NCBI GenBank assembly: GCA_934255485.1
Contig: CAKQOG010000009.1
Span: forward strand, 17,203 to 81,202
DNA from: an uncultured Prevotellamassilia sp.
Lineage (GTDB): Bacteria; Bacteroidota; Bacteroidia; Bacteroidales; Bacteroidaceae
Length of the DNA stretch: 64,000 nucleotides
Reading direction: 5' to 3'
Shown here: piece after piece, positions 25,043 through 33,790 of the stretch
How the letters are laid out: the number at the start of each line of letters is the position of its first letter
How positions within the stretch are numbered: the first letter of the stretch is position 1
The notes under the pieces: model-generated
What the model saw: the letters and a program-made list of their open reading frames with translations, nothing else
What the model was told of the DNA's origin: nothing
The model's database searches: none
Made by a program: the position numbers and the translations under genes

Positions 25043-25402
25043 TTTGTTGTGTAATAAAGGTTTTTGTAATTTGGTATTGTTTCAAAACAAAGCAATGTAT
25101 GTTTCTATGCAACACATAATATATTGTATATTTGGAAAGAATAGTGAATAAGTTAAACGATTGCTGTGATTTATTTTATAAATACTAAACAACACGTTAT
25201 TCACCTTAAAACTGCAAAGTAAGGAAAAGTTTTTTTATTGTAATGTATTACGCTACAAGAAATAGCATACTACTATGCTCTATAGAACATTTTTAAGGAA
25301 AAGAATGCCATAATCAGCCCATATAAAGAACGTGTGCATGAAGAGTTACGATGCGTTGGCTTATGTTTTCATCCTATCTTCATGCACATGTGTCAGTTTG
25401 CT
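25043..25402. other. Intergenic region with two hairpins
   Basis: A 360-base gap with no convincing gene. It holds a short hairpin AGCATA/TATGCT (25264-25279), and a 12-bp perfect inverted repeat TGTGCATGAAGA/TCTTCATGCACA (25333-25344 and 25377-25388) with a 32-base loop just after the ybeY stop. The latter may end the ybeY transcript. Confidence 0.5.
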
Positions 25403-25831
25403 TTATTCTGCTCTCATCTCTTTGAGCAAAACAAGCGCTTTGTCCTCGGCAGCCTCCATTATCTCGCGTTCGCCTGGCCCTTTATCGTTTATGCCCACCA
25501 AGTGGAGTATGCCGTGAATGATTACTCTATGCAACTCGTCTTCGTAGGTTTTACCAAAAAGTTCGGCATTCGACCGCACGGTGTCGAGACTTATAAAGAG
25601 GTCGCCACTCAAAAGGTCGCCCTCGCAATAGTCAAAGGTAATAATGTCGGTATAATAATCGTGTTTTAGGTACTGACGATTTACTTTTAATATTTCTTCG
25701 TCATCGCAAAACACGTACGCCACTTCACCCACGCGCTTACCATAGGTGGCAGCCACAGCCTTTACCCAAGCCGTAGTTTCGCGATGAGAGATGCGGGGCA
25801 TGCTCACATTTATTGTGTTATAACTTATCAT
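25403..25831 (-). CDS. ybeY: Endoribonuclease YbeY
   Basis: YbeY is a metal-dependent single-strand endoribonuclease in 16S rRNA maturation and ribosome quality control. The 142-residue product has the YFCDDEEIL-like and HDYYTDIITFDY strands, and the zinc motif HGILHLVGINDKGPGERE. Two histidines of the classical H-x3-H-x5-H set are present. The third, normally in the DH of 'GYDH', is replaced (NDK), a substitution I believe is usual in Bacteroidetes. It follows ruvB by 27 bases, so the two probably share a transcript. Confidence 0.92.
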   Translation of the reverse strand: MISYNTINVSMPRISHRETTAWVKAVAATYGKRVGEVAYVFCDDEEILKVNRQYLKHDYYTDIITFDYCEGDLLSGDLFISLDTVRSNAELFGKTYEDELHRVIIHGILHLVGINDKGPGEREIMEAAEDKALVLLKEMRAE

Positions 25832-25858
25832 ACTATATATATAATGTGTAGTAACTAT

Positions 25859-26911
25859 TTATGACAATGTGTCGAACAAGTTCGGCTCTGCCGTATTGCT
25901 CCCAACCACACTGCGGCCGAGATGTTTGTATGCCATTTCGGTTACTTCGCGCCCACGAGGAGTGCGACGTATAAATCCCTCTTTGATAAGGAAAGGCTCG
26001 TAAACCTCTTCTACGGTGCCAGCATCTTCGCCTACAGCCGTGGCTATAGTGGTTATTCCCACAGGGCCACCCTTAAACTTATCGATGATAGTTAGCAATA
26101 TTTTATTGTCTATTTCGTCGAGTCCATACTTGTCGATGTTTAATGCTTCGAGAGCATACGATGCGATATCGGTGTCGATACGTCCCGTTCCCTTAACTTG
26201 TGCAAAGTCGCGCACACGGCGCAACAATGCATTGGCTATACGCGGTGTGCCACGCGAACGACTTGCTATCTCGGCAGCAGCTTCGGCATCGATGGGCACA
26301 CGCAGTATGCTTGCCGAACGCTCAATGATGCGTTGCAGGGTAGAGGCGTCGTAATATTCAAGATGGAGGTTTATGCCAAAACGCGCACGCAGCGGTGCGG
26401 TGAGCAATCCGCTGCGGGTGGTGGCCCCCACAAGCGTAAAGGGGTTAAGGTCTATTTGTATGCTTCGAGCGGCCGGTCCCTTGTCTATCATAATGTCAAT
26501 ACGATAGTCTTCCATTGCCGAATAAAGGTATTCTTCTACCACAGGCGAAAGGCGGTGTATTTCATCAATAAATAGCACATCATTTGGTTCAAGACTTGTT
26601 AGCAAGCCTGCCAAGTCGCCTGGCTTGTCGAGCACAGGCCCCGAAGTAAGTTTAAAGCCCACCCCAAGTTCGTTGGCTATAATGTTTGATAATGTGGTCT
26701 TTCCTAACCCTGGTGGACCATGCAGAAGGGTGTGGTCGAGTGGCTCGCCACGATATTTAGCAGCCTCAACAAACACGCGCAGATTGTCTACAACCTTGCT
26801 CTGTCCGCTAAAGTCGTCAAACTTTAGCGGACGCAAAGCGTTCTCAAAATCGCGTTCCGAGGGCGTTGGTGCCGATTGTTCGGCTCGTATATCAAAAGTA
26901 TCGCTGTTCAT
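25859..26911 (-). CDS. ruvB: Holliday junction branch-migration helicase RuvB
   Basis: RuvB is the AAA+ ring motor that drives branch migration of Holliday junctions with RuvA. The 350-residue product has the ERDFENALRPLKFDDFSGQ start, Walker A GPPGLGKTTL, Walker B FIDEIHRL, the sensor motif GATTRSGLL, and the C-terminal winged-helix with GGPVGITTIA and RRTPRGREVTE. The start at 26911 fits the family and follows a TAnnTTTG element at 26918-26925; the longer ATG at 26944 lies upstream of that element. ybeY follows. Confidence 0.96.
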   Translation of the reverse strand: MNSDTFDIRAEQSAPTPSERDFENALRPLKFDDFSGQSKVVDNLRVFVEAAKYRGEPLDHTLLHGPPGLGKTTLSNIIANELGVGFKLTSGPVLDKPGDLAGLLTSLEPNDVLFIDEIHRLSPVVEEYLYSAMEDYRIDIMIDKGPAARSIQIDLNPFTLVGATTRSGLLTAPLRARFGINLHLEYYDASTLQRIIERSASILRVPIDAEAAAEIASRSRGTPRIANALLRRVRDFAQVKGTGRIDTDIASYALEALNIDKYGLDEIDNKILLTIIDKFKGGPVGITTIATAVGEDAGTVEEVYEPFLIKEGFIRRTPRGREVTEMAYKHLGRSVVGSNTAEPNLFDTLS

Positions 26912-26917
26912 TGCTTG

Positions 26918-26925
26918 CAAATTTA
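26918..26925 (-). promoter_or_regulatory. -7 element abutting ruvB
   Basis: TAAATTTG (minus strand), followed by CAAGCAATG, matches TAnnTTTG. The ATG is 7 bases past it. Confidence 0.45.
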
Positions 26926-27186
26926 CCACTTTCGTTTGGAACACCGCCCCACACTGCTTTGCTATTTAGCATGGCTCTCTATTTTATACCATTTTGCTCT
27001 TGCAGAGCGTCATCATAACGAAATGTACATAACCCTGGACGCTACCCTGGACTGTAGTCTTTTGGACTTTCAGCCCGTGACTTTCTAATTTAAATTTATA
27101 TACCTACTTACAAATTAATTTTAAATACCATATTTCGTTATATTGCCACACTTCGCATCCTTCTGTCTCAACATGCGCCACATGCT

Positions 27187-27210
27187 CGCGTATCACGGGC
27201 GTGATACGCG
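27187..27210. promoter_or_regulatory. 24-bp palindrome, possible regulator site
   Basis: Arms CGCGTATCACG (27187-27197) and CGTGATACGCG (27200-27210) are perfect, with a 2-base centre (GG). It sits between the HTH-protein gene and ruvB, in otherwise AT-rich DNA. Confidence 0.5.
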
Positions 27211-27476
27211 AACTACTTACGCATGATAGTTTAGAAATATACGTATGTTTAAGCCGTACTTTCTCATTTTCAGAGCAAAACAACTCTTTCGCTGATTTAT
27301 CCACACTCATGCTATTCGGCACGACAAACGCATGCTTCATCTTGAAAGAACGCAACATACCGCTTTAACAACAAAAAAAATAAAGACAATCCGCAATCTT
27401 TATCTGAGTGCGAGTTGCCTTTACGTTTCTCTTAGTTTTTTATCAAGCTCTATTGTTCTGTCGTAAGATGTTACTC

Positions 27477-27719
27477 TTATTTTTTGATAATAGGTTCTTG
27501 AATACTTTCTTCCTTGCGCAGTGAATCTGAGAGCAAGGCAAAGAAATCATAGCGGAGAATAGTTGAAATGCGAGCCAACATTAGGGTATCTAAATGCGAC
27601 TTTTCAAAAATCTTATACACGTTTGTACGACTGCAAGTAAGCTGTCGAGCAAGCCACACCACTGAATGTCCGTTTTCGTCTAAACGTTGTCTCACCAATT
27701 TTCCAATGTGAATTTCCAT
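27477..27719 (-). CDS. Small helix-turn-helix protein
   Basis: The 80-residue protein has an XRE-like helix-turn-helix at about residues 15-60: VRQRLDENGHSVVWLARQL forms the first helices and SRTNVYKIFEKSHLDTLMLARI the turn and recognition helix. A short basic tail follows. This type of compact Cro/C1-like DNA-binding protein is common in Bacteroidetes, usually without a known target. It stands alone, with AT-rich DNA upstream. The nearby 24-bp palindrome could be its site, but that is a guess. Confidence 0.75.
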   Translation of the reverse strand: MEIHIGKLVRQRLDENGHSVVWLARQLTCSRTNVYKIFEKSHLDTLMLARISTILRYDFFALLSDSLRKEESIQEPIIKK

Positions 27720-28043
27720 AAGTTTTTTCGTATTTTGTTACTGTGTTTTGTCTTTTATATATGCAAAATAACAATTTTTACTTTATAATACAATGAATAT
27801 CATGTACCTAATTAGAGTACAATATACTTATTTTACGCCATATTTGCATATTTGTCCATATTATGTATACATTTTTAACTTTTCTTTTATGATTTTGTGT
27901 GCTATATACCTACTCTAAAAATGCTAAGAGTAGATGTCAAGCGTATGCTTACGGCATACATTGGTTGCATTTAAATGGCGTTTTGCTTTGTCTTTCTCGC
28001 AGCTTACACTACTTTTGCCCTAAATTTTTTAAACTACTCTATA
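27720..28043. other. AT-rich divergent intergenic region
   Basis: The region separates the HTH gene (minus) from the SpmAB-like gene (plus). It contains the plus promoter at 27987-28017 and the short hairpin CTACTCT/AGAGTAG around 27909-27931. No other gene is seen. Confidence 0.5.
27987..28017 (+). promoter_or_regulatory. Promoter of the SpmAB-like gene
   Basis: TTTG (27987-27990) is separated by exactly 19 bases from TACTTTTG (28010-28017), a full match to the Bacteroidetes housekeeping promoter. It places the true start at 28044 rather than at 27975. Confidence 0.8.
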
Positions 28044-29276
28044 ATGGTACTCAATTACATTTGGATAGCCTTTTTTGCCATTGCATTTGTTATAGCCCTT
28101 GTCAAACTGTTGGTGTGGGGCGATGTGAGCGTATTTCCCGACATCATGAACTCTACATTCGATTCGTCAAAAACCGCCTTTGAGATATCACTCGGACTTA
28201 CGGGTGTTTTGTCGTTGTGGTTGGGCGTTATGAAGATTGGCGAAAAAGGTGGAGTTATCAATGCTATGGCAAAGGTTTTGAGTCCGGTGTTTGAGAGACT
28301 ATTTCCCGAATTGCCCAAAGGTAGCCCAGTGTATGGCAACATTTTTATGAACATTGCAGCCAATATGTTGGGACTCGACAATGCTGCCACACCGCTCGGG
28401 CTGAAAGCTATGGAGGGGCTTCAAGCGTTAAATCAGAAAAAGGATACGGCGTCGAATGCCATGATAATGTTTTTGGTGCTCAACACCTCGGGGCTTACAC
28501 TTATCCCCGTGAGTATCATGGTTTATAGAGCACAAATGGGGGCAGCACAACCTACCGACATCTTTATCCCCATATTGCTTGCCACGTTCTTTTCGACGCT
28601 TGCGGGCATCATTATCACCAGCCTCTATCAGCGCATTAATCTGCTACAACCCGTTTTGTTAGCCACATTGGGCGGTTTGTCGCTCATGGTAGCTGCCATT
28701 ATTTGGGGATTTAGCAGGCTCGATAGCCAAATGATGAACCTTGTGGGCACCACTACTGCCAACGTGCTATTGTTTGTAATTATCATCTGTTTTATAGCTG
28801 CGGGCGTGCGCAAGAAAATCAATGTGTACGAGGCTTTTATCGAAGGTGCAAAGGAGGGCTTTCAGACTGCCGTGCGCATCATCCCCTACTTGGTTGCAGT
28901 GTTGGTGGCAATAGGTGTGTTTAGAGCCTCGGGCGCAATGGACTGGCTTATTAGCGGTGTGGCGTGGTTGGTAAAACAAGGTGGTTTTAATGCCGACTGG
29001 GTGGGCGCACTGCCTACAGCCTTAATGAAACCGCTATCAGGCAGTGGCGCACGAGGCATGATGGTTGATGCCATGCAAACTTATGGTGCCGACTCGTTTG
29101 TGGGACGCCTTAGCTGCATATTCCAAGGTTCGACCGACACCACATTCTATATACTTGCCGTTTACTTTGGTTCGGTAGGAATTAGCAAAACGCGCCATGC
29201 CGTTGCATGCGGTTTGTTAGCAGACCTTGCTGGGGTTGTGGCAGCTGTGGCTATCGCCTATTTGTTTTTTAACTAA
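28044..29276 (+). CDS. Fused SpmA-SpmB nucleoside-recognition (Gate domain) membrane protein
   Basis: The 410-residue integral membrane protein fuses two nucleoside-recognition/Gate domains that in Firmicutes are the separate spore maturation proteins SpmA and SpmB. The SpmA-like half contains GVLSLWLGVMKIGEKGG, and NMLGLDNAATPLGLKAM is the diagnostic motif. The SpmB-like half contains YEAFIEGAKEGFQTAVRIIPYLVA and KPLSGSGARGMMVDAM. About ten membrane spans are predicted. Non-sporulating Bacteroidetes carry this fusion; its substrate is unknown. The start at 28044 is chosen because the promoter at 28010-28017 lies between it and the upstream ATG at 27975. Confidence 0.9.
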   Translation: MVLNYIWIAFFAIAFVIALVKLLVWGDVSVFPDIMNSTFDSSKTAFEISLGLTGVLSLWLGVMKIGEKGGVINAMAKVLSPVFERLFPELPKGSPVYGNIFMNIAANMLGLDNAATPLGLKAMEGLQALNQKKDTASNAMIMFLVLNTSGLTLIPVSIMVYRAQMGAAQPTDIFIPILLATFFSTLAGIIITSLYQRINLLQPVLLATLGGLSLMVAAIIWGFSRLDSQMMNLVGTTTANVLLFVIIICFIAAGVRKKINVYEAFIEGAKEGFQTAVRIIPYLVAVLVAIGVFRASGAMDWLISGVAWLVKQGGFNADWVGALPTALMKPLSGSGARGMMVDAMQTYGADSFVGRLSCIFQGSTDTTFYILAVYFGSVGISKTRHAVACGLLADLAGVVAAVAIAYLFFN

Positions 29277-29331
29277 CGCATATTTTTTATTCTTAAATAA
29301 AGATTTCTTCTCTATTTGACTATACATTATT

Positions 29332-30837
29332 ATGGCAGACAATTCTACACAAACAACAGAGAAAAAGCCGAAGGCAGGCGAGATGAAATCGCTTGCCAAA
29401 GATACAGCCATCTACGGTTTGTCAAGCATTATAGGGCGTTTTTTAAACTACTTGTTAGTGCCCCTCTATACAGCACAAATAAGTGCGGCAAGTGGTGGAT
29501 ATGGGGTGATAACCAACCTATATGCCTACACCGCCTTACTCTTGGTGATATTAACTTATGGCATGGAAACCACGTTTTTCCGCTTTATCAATAAGCAAGG
29601 CGAAGATGCCGAAAAGGTTTACCCCACCGTGTTGGCTATGGTGGGTAGTACCTCATTGGCATTTATCATATTGGTGCTTGTTTTCATCCATCCACTCAGC
29701 GCAGCTATGGGCTATAACGACCATCCATCGTATGTATGGACCATGTTTGTTACGGTAGCTATCGATGCCTTTCAGTGCATACCTTTTGCATACCTGCGCT
29801 ATCGTCGCAAACCCATTAAATTTGCATCGCTCAAGCTACTCTTTATTATGCTTAACATAACACTCAACGTGGTTTACTATGTAGTGCTCAATGGTCACGA
29901 AGTGGGCTATGCCTTCTACATCAACTTGGTTTGCACCGCTTCTATCACCTTCTGCTTCTATAAGGAACTTAAAGAGGGCATAAAGGGAAAACTCGTTAAG
30001 TGGAGCGAGATGAAGCTATTAGCAGGCAAAATGCTTAGTTATAGTTGGCCTATCTTAGTGCTTGGCATTGCGGGTATTCTTAATCAAACTGCCGATAAAA
30101 TATTATTCCCCTATATATACAAAGGTGCCGACTCACACGCACAATTGGGCATCTATGGTGCCGCATCTAAGATTGCCATGATTATGGCCATGATTACGCA
30201 AGCCTTTCGCTATGCCTATGAACCATTTGTGTTTGGCAAGGCCAAAGACAAGGACAATCGCAACACTTATGCCGAAGCCATGAAGTACTTTTTGATATTC
30301 ACACTCTTGGCTTTCCTCGTGGTGATGGGCTATATCGACGTGTTGCGCCACATCATCGGACGCGACTATTGGGAGGGTCTGCGCGTGGTACCTATCGTTA
30401 TGGCAGCCGAGATATTGATGGGTGTTTACTTTAATCTTTCTTTCTGGTATAAACTCATCGATCGCACTATTTGGGGCGCATGGTTCTCGGGGATAGGTTG
30501 TGCTGTGCTCATCGCCGTAAACGTGGTATTTGTGCCGCAATATGGCTACATGGCTTGTGCATGGGCTGGTTTTGCAGGTTATGGCACCGCTATGTTGCTA
30601 AGCTACTTTGTGGGGCAACGTTACTACCCTATTGCTTATCCACTCAAGAGCATAGGGATATATGTACTTATTACCATCTTATTCTTTACCATCATGCAAC
30701 TGAGCGAGACTTATGTTGCACAAATGTGGTTGCGCTTGCTCATCAATACGGGTTGCATCGTTCTGTTTGTTGCTCACACCATTCACTACGACTTTCCGCT
30801 AAAGAATTTGCCCGTTGTTGGTAAGTATTTTAAGTAA
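29332..30837 (+). CDS. Polysaccharide flippase (Wzx/MATE-like membrane protein)
   Basis: The 501-residue multi-pass membrane protein belongs to the oligosaccharide flippase (PST/MVF) superfamily, with about 12-14 predicted spans. After a cytoplasmic N-terminus (MADNSTQTTEKKPKAGEMK), AIYGLSSIIGRFLNYLLVPLYT is the usual first-span signature. The later motifs YEPFVFGKAKDKDN and ADKILFPYI are typical. Such proteins flip lipid-linked oligosaccharides across the inner membrane. No glycosyltransferases adjoin it, so the substrate cannot be named. It begins 55 bases after the SpmAB gene and precedes an M16 peptidase. Confidence 0.88.
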   Translation: MADNSTQTTEKKPKAGEMKSLAKDTAIYGLSSIIGRFLNYLLVPLYTAQISAASGGYGVITNLYAYTALLLVILTYGMETTFFRFINKQGEDAEKVYPTVLAMVGSTSLAFIILVLVFIHPLSAAMGYNDHPSYVWTMFVTVAIDAFQCIPFAYLRYRRKPIKFASLKLLFIMLNITLNVVYYVVLNGHEVGYAFYINLVCTASITFCFYKELKEGIKGKLVKWSEMKLLAGKMLSYSWPILVLGIAGILNQTADKILFPYIYKGADSHAQLGIYGAASKIAMIMAMITQAFRYAYEPFVFGKAKDKDNRNTYAEAMKYFLIFTLLAFLVVMGYIDVLRHIIGRDYWEGLRVVPIVMAAEILMGVYFNLSFWYKLIDRTIWGAWFSGIGCAVLIAVNVVFVPQYGYMACAWAGFAGYGTAMLLSYFVGQRYYPIAYPLKSIGIYVLITILFFTIMQLSETYVAQMWLRLLINTGCIVLFVAHTIHYDFPLKNLPVVGKYFK

Positions 30838-30878
30838 GCAAATGGCTTTTACATGATTGGCATTGACTTCTGTAAAAC

Positions 30879-32135
30879 ATGGAAAAGAACGACATTATTA
30901 CAAACTGGAACGAAACTACCTTGCCTTGCGGACTGAGGGTGGTTTACGAACATAGGGCCTCGGCTGTGCTTTACTGCGGCTACGTGGTGTGTGCTGGTAC
31001 TCGCCACGAGGAGCTTGCCGACTCTGGTATGGCTCACTTTATTGAGCACATGACCTTTAAGGGCACTGAAAAAAGAAAGGCATGCCATATTACCAACGGA
31101 CTTGAACGTGTTGGGGGCGATTTAAACGCATACACTACCAAACAAGAAACGGTGTATTATGCCACAATCTTGAAAAAAGACTTTAAACGTGCTGCCGACT
31201 TGCTAACCGACATTGTGTTTCATAGTCAGTTTCCACAAAACGAAATTGATAAGGAAGTAGAAGTGATATGCGACGAGATTGATAGCTATAAAGACTCGCC
31301 CTCGGAACTCATTTTTGATGAATTTGAGAGCATGATGTACGAGGGGCAACCCTTGGGACGCGACATCTTGGGCAACGTCTCAAGGCTACACACATACACA
31401 ACAACGGACGCACTACGATTTACTAAACGCTATTACCAGCCCAAGAATGCGGTGTTCTATGTGTATGGCGATATCGACTTTAATGTGGTGGTTAAAACAC
31501 TTGAACGTTTGCTTTCGCCAAGCGATTTTGACAACAATTGCGCCTTGCCTCAAATAGCATCAGACATTCCACGCCCATGCAGTATGGCCAACGAAAGAGT
31601 TATAGACAAGGGCACCCACCAAGCACATGTGCTGATAGGTGGCCCCACGTTTGCCGGCACAGACAAGCGTATACATGCCCTCATACTACTCAACAATATG
31701 CTGGGCGGACCGGGCATGAACTCAAGACTAAACCTTGCTATGCGCGAACACGCCGGACTTGTGTATAGTGTAGATTCATACCTCAACACTTATCCTGACA
31801 CAGGATTTTGGAACGTTTATTTTGGCTGCGATAGCCACGACGTAAAGCGCTGTAGAAAGGTGCTCGAACGCGAACTCTTAAAGTTTGCGAACAAACCCTT
31901 ATCTGCCACCCAACTGCTTAATGCCAAAAAGCAATTGTGTGGACAAATTGGTATATCAACAGATGCTTCTGAGGGATATGCGCTTGCTTTGGGCAAGACA
32001 TTTGCTCACTATAATCGTCACAGAAACGTGGAGAGCATCATCGAAAAGATTAACCAAGTGAGCAGCGACGACGTGTTACAAGTAGCAAGAGATGTGTACA
32101 ATCCTAACAGACTTACAACATTGATTTATTTATAA
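30879..32135 (+). CDS. M16 family zinc metallopeptidase
   Basis: The 418-residue protein has the inverted zinc motif HFIEH: H53 and H57 are ligands and E56 is the catalytic base. The third ligand Glu is in the EVICDEIDSYKDSP stretch, about 70 residues on. The N- and C-terminal domains of the M16 (processing peptidase/PqqL-like) fold are both present (GGPGMNSRLN, EHAGLVYSVDS). There is no signal peptide, so it is probably cytoplasmic, working as a dimer on peptides. It is the last gene of the plus-strand run and ends at a long hairpin. Confidence 0.92.
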   Translation: MEKNDIITNWNETTLPCGLRVVYEHRASAVLYCGYVVCAGTRHEELADSGMAHFIEHMTFKGTEKRKACHITNGLERVGGDLNAYTTKQETVYYATILKKDFKRAADLLTDIVFHSQFPQNEIDKEVEVICDEIDSYKDSPSELIFDEFESMMYEGQPLGRDILGNVSRLHTYTTTDALRFTKRYYQPKNAVFYVYGDIDFNVVVKTLERLLSPSDFDNNCALPQIASDIPRPCSMANERVIDKGTHQAHVLIGGPTFAGTDKRIHALILLNNMLGGPGMNSRLNLAMREHAGLVYSVDSYLNTYPDTGFWNVYFGCDSHDVKRCRKVLERELLKFANKPLSATQLLNAKKQLCGQIGISTDASEGYALALGKTFAHYNRHRNVESIIEKINQVSSDDVLQVARDVYNPNRLTTLIYL

Positions 32136-32190
32136 GTTTCGCACAGAGGAGGCGCATGTAAGGCTTCGCCTCAGTAGGTACATACATATA

Positions 32191-32241
32191 GCAAGAAGGC
32201 TTCTCGCAGATTTGATATTAATCTGTAAGAAGCTTTCTTGC
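32191..32241. terminator. Long hairpin between convergent M16 and znuC-like genes
   Basis: Twenty-two-base arms (32191-32212 and 32220-32241) pair at 19 positions, starting GCAAGAA/TTCTTGC, with a 7-base loop. It lies between convergent genes. There is no long T-run. Confidence 0.7.
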
Positions 32242-32272
32242 ATGTTTATAGGTTGAACTTTTCAGCAGTAAA

Positions 32273-32929
32273 TTACCATTCTGCTCGCTCAATAACTTGT
32301 CTATCCTCAACGTGCCATATTCTGCGATTGGCTATGTGTGGAAACTGGTGTTCATCGTGGCTAACCACCACAATGGCACAATGCTGATTGCGCTGTTGCA
32401 ATATCTGATAAAGCTCTGCACGCGATGCCTCATCAAGATGGGTTTCGGGTTCATCGAGCAACAACAACTCGGGTTTTGATACAAAAGCACGAGCTAAGAG
32501 GGTGCGTTGCCATTGTCCTCCACTAAGGTCGGATATAGGCCGATTGGCAAGGTCGTCAAGATGAAAGAGTTTAAGGGCATCTCTTACTTGCTGCTTGTTG
32601 CTTGCACTAAAATGTTGCCAAAACTTTTTGCGACATTCCATGCCCGATAGTACTATATCCGACACAGTGGTTGGAAACTGACGGTCAATATGTCTGTATT
32701 GCGGCAAATAGCCCATTACCACATGCGAGGGGCGCGTGATGCTGCCACAAGTGGGCTGCAATAGTCCTGCAATGAGACGCAACAAGGTGGTCTTTCCTCC
32801 GCCATTAGGTCCCGTCAGCACAATGAAATCTTTGTTGTTAATCGTTTCGTTAATATGGCATAGCACATGCCTTTCGCCATAGCTCAAACATACATTGTTT
32901 ATTTTCAATATGCTTGTATCTGCACTCAT
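32273..32929 (-). CDS. Metal (zinc/manganese) ABC transporter ATP-binding protein
   Basis: This 218-residue ATPase resembles ZnuC/MntB-type proteins of cation ABC importers. Walker A GPNGGGKTTLLRL, the signature LSGGQWQRTLLARA, Walker B ELLLLDEPETHLD and the switch His in VVSHDEHQF are all present. Its start overlaps the stop of the substrate-binding lipoprotein gene by 4 bases (ATGA), so the two are translationally coupled. No permease gene (ZnuB type) is next to it in this window. Confidence 0.9.
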   Translation of the reverse strand: MSADTSILKINNVCLSYGERHVLCHINETINNKDFIVLTGPNGGGKTTLLRLIAGLLQPTCGSITRPSHVVMGYLPQYRHIDRQFPTTVSDIVLSGMECRKKFWQHFSASNKQQVRDALKLFHLDDLANRPISDLSGGQWQRTLLARAFVSKPELLLLDEPETHLDEASRAELYQILQQRNQHCAIVVVSHDEHQFPHIANRRIWHVEDRQVIERAEW

Positions 32930-33777
32930 TGTTTTAGGATTTTGGCAATGGTTAGTAGCTGTTTCTCTACATTATAGTCGAGCGGATTAATGGTGTACGT
33001 TTGCGCATTTATCTCTGTAGCAATACGCTGTGCTGCTTTGCCATTGTGCTCTTTTGAGATGAATACAGTGCTTACTTGTTGAACTTTGCACAGGTTAATA
33101 AGCTGCTGAAAATAAGCGGCTGAGGGGTCTTTCCCATCAAACTCAACCGAAAGCTGATTAAGCCCATATTGCTTGGCAAAGTAGCCTAAAGCGGGGTGGT
33201 AAATAAGGAACGAACGCGTACGAAGTACTTGTAAAGTAGAGCGGAGTGAATGGTCGAGTTGGTCCATTCGTTTTTCGAACTTACTTAAACGCTCTTCGTA
33301 GTAAACAGAGTCGGTTGGATGCGTAAAACACATGTAGTGGCATACATCTTGTGCCATCATTTTGAGGTTTTGAGGCGACATCCAAATATGTGGGTCAATA
33401 CTCTCAGCCTCATCACCATGCTTATGGTGATGGTCGGTAATTGTGGCTACATGTTCGCCCATATTCACAATTGAAAGATGAGGAATAGACGAGGCAAGTT
33501 GGGGTATTTTAACCTGCTCAAAACTTATTGTACCAGCACAAAACAATATTTCGCTATTGCTCAACTCTACCATTTGCCGTGGTGTAGGGTCGTAAGTTTC
33601 AGGGCTTACACCTTGCGGCATAAGTGTTTGAACTTGATATTTATCGCCTACAATCGCCTCTACAACAAAGCGTAACGGCTCTATGCTAACTGTTAGCACA
33701 GGTCTTTTGTCTTGCTTTGGGCCGCTACATGAACAGAAACTAAAAACCGCAAGTAGCAGAACTAATATTTTTTTCAT
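32926..33777 (-). CDS. Metal ABC transporter substrate-binding lipoprotein (ZnuA-like)
   Basis: The 283-residue lipoprotein has a signal peptide ending in a lipidation cysteine (SFCSCSG). Its cluster A-I fold begins with VLTVSIEPLRFVVEAIVGDKY. TLMPQGVSPETYDPTP carries a conserved loop, HHHKHGDE is a His-rich loop between domains, and DPHIWMSPQNLKM has the metal His. The His-rich loop favours zinc over manganese. It lies just downstream of a DedA-like gene (13-base gap) and overlaps the ATPase gene. Confidence 0.9.
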   Translation of the reverse strand: MKKILVLLLAVFSFCSCSGPKQDKRPVLTVSIEPLRFVVEAIVGDKYQVQTLMPQGVSPETYDPTPRQMVELSNSEILFCAGTISFEQVKIPQLASSIPHLSIVNMGEHVATITDHHHKHGDEAESIDPHIWMSPQNLKMMAQDVCHYMCFTHPTDSVYYEERLSKFEKRMDQLDHSLRSTLQVLRTRSFLIYHPALGYFAKQYGLNQLSVEFDGKDPSAAYFQQLINLCKVQQVSTVFISKEHNGKAAQRIATEINAQTYTINPLDYNVEKQLLTIAKILKQ

Positions 33778-33790
33778 TGTCTTTGTGTTG

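Larger units (their letters stand above)
26912..27476. other. Intergenic region with a strong palindrome
   Basis: No ORF here is convincing. It contains the putative ruvB -7 element (26918-26925) and a 24-bp palindrome at 27187-27210. The weak 84-codon ORF spanning 27104-27358 has no recognisable domain. Confidence 0.5.

Noticed and set aside
27104..27358. 84-codon ORF on the minus strand between ruvB and the HTH gene
   Set aside because: No recognisable domain, no promoter or ribosome site, and it reads through the 24-bp palindrome. It more likely arises by chance in a non-coding region.
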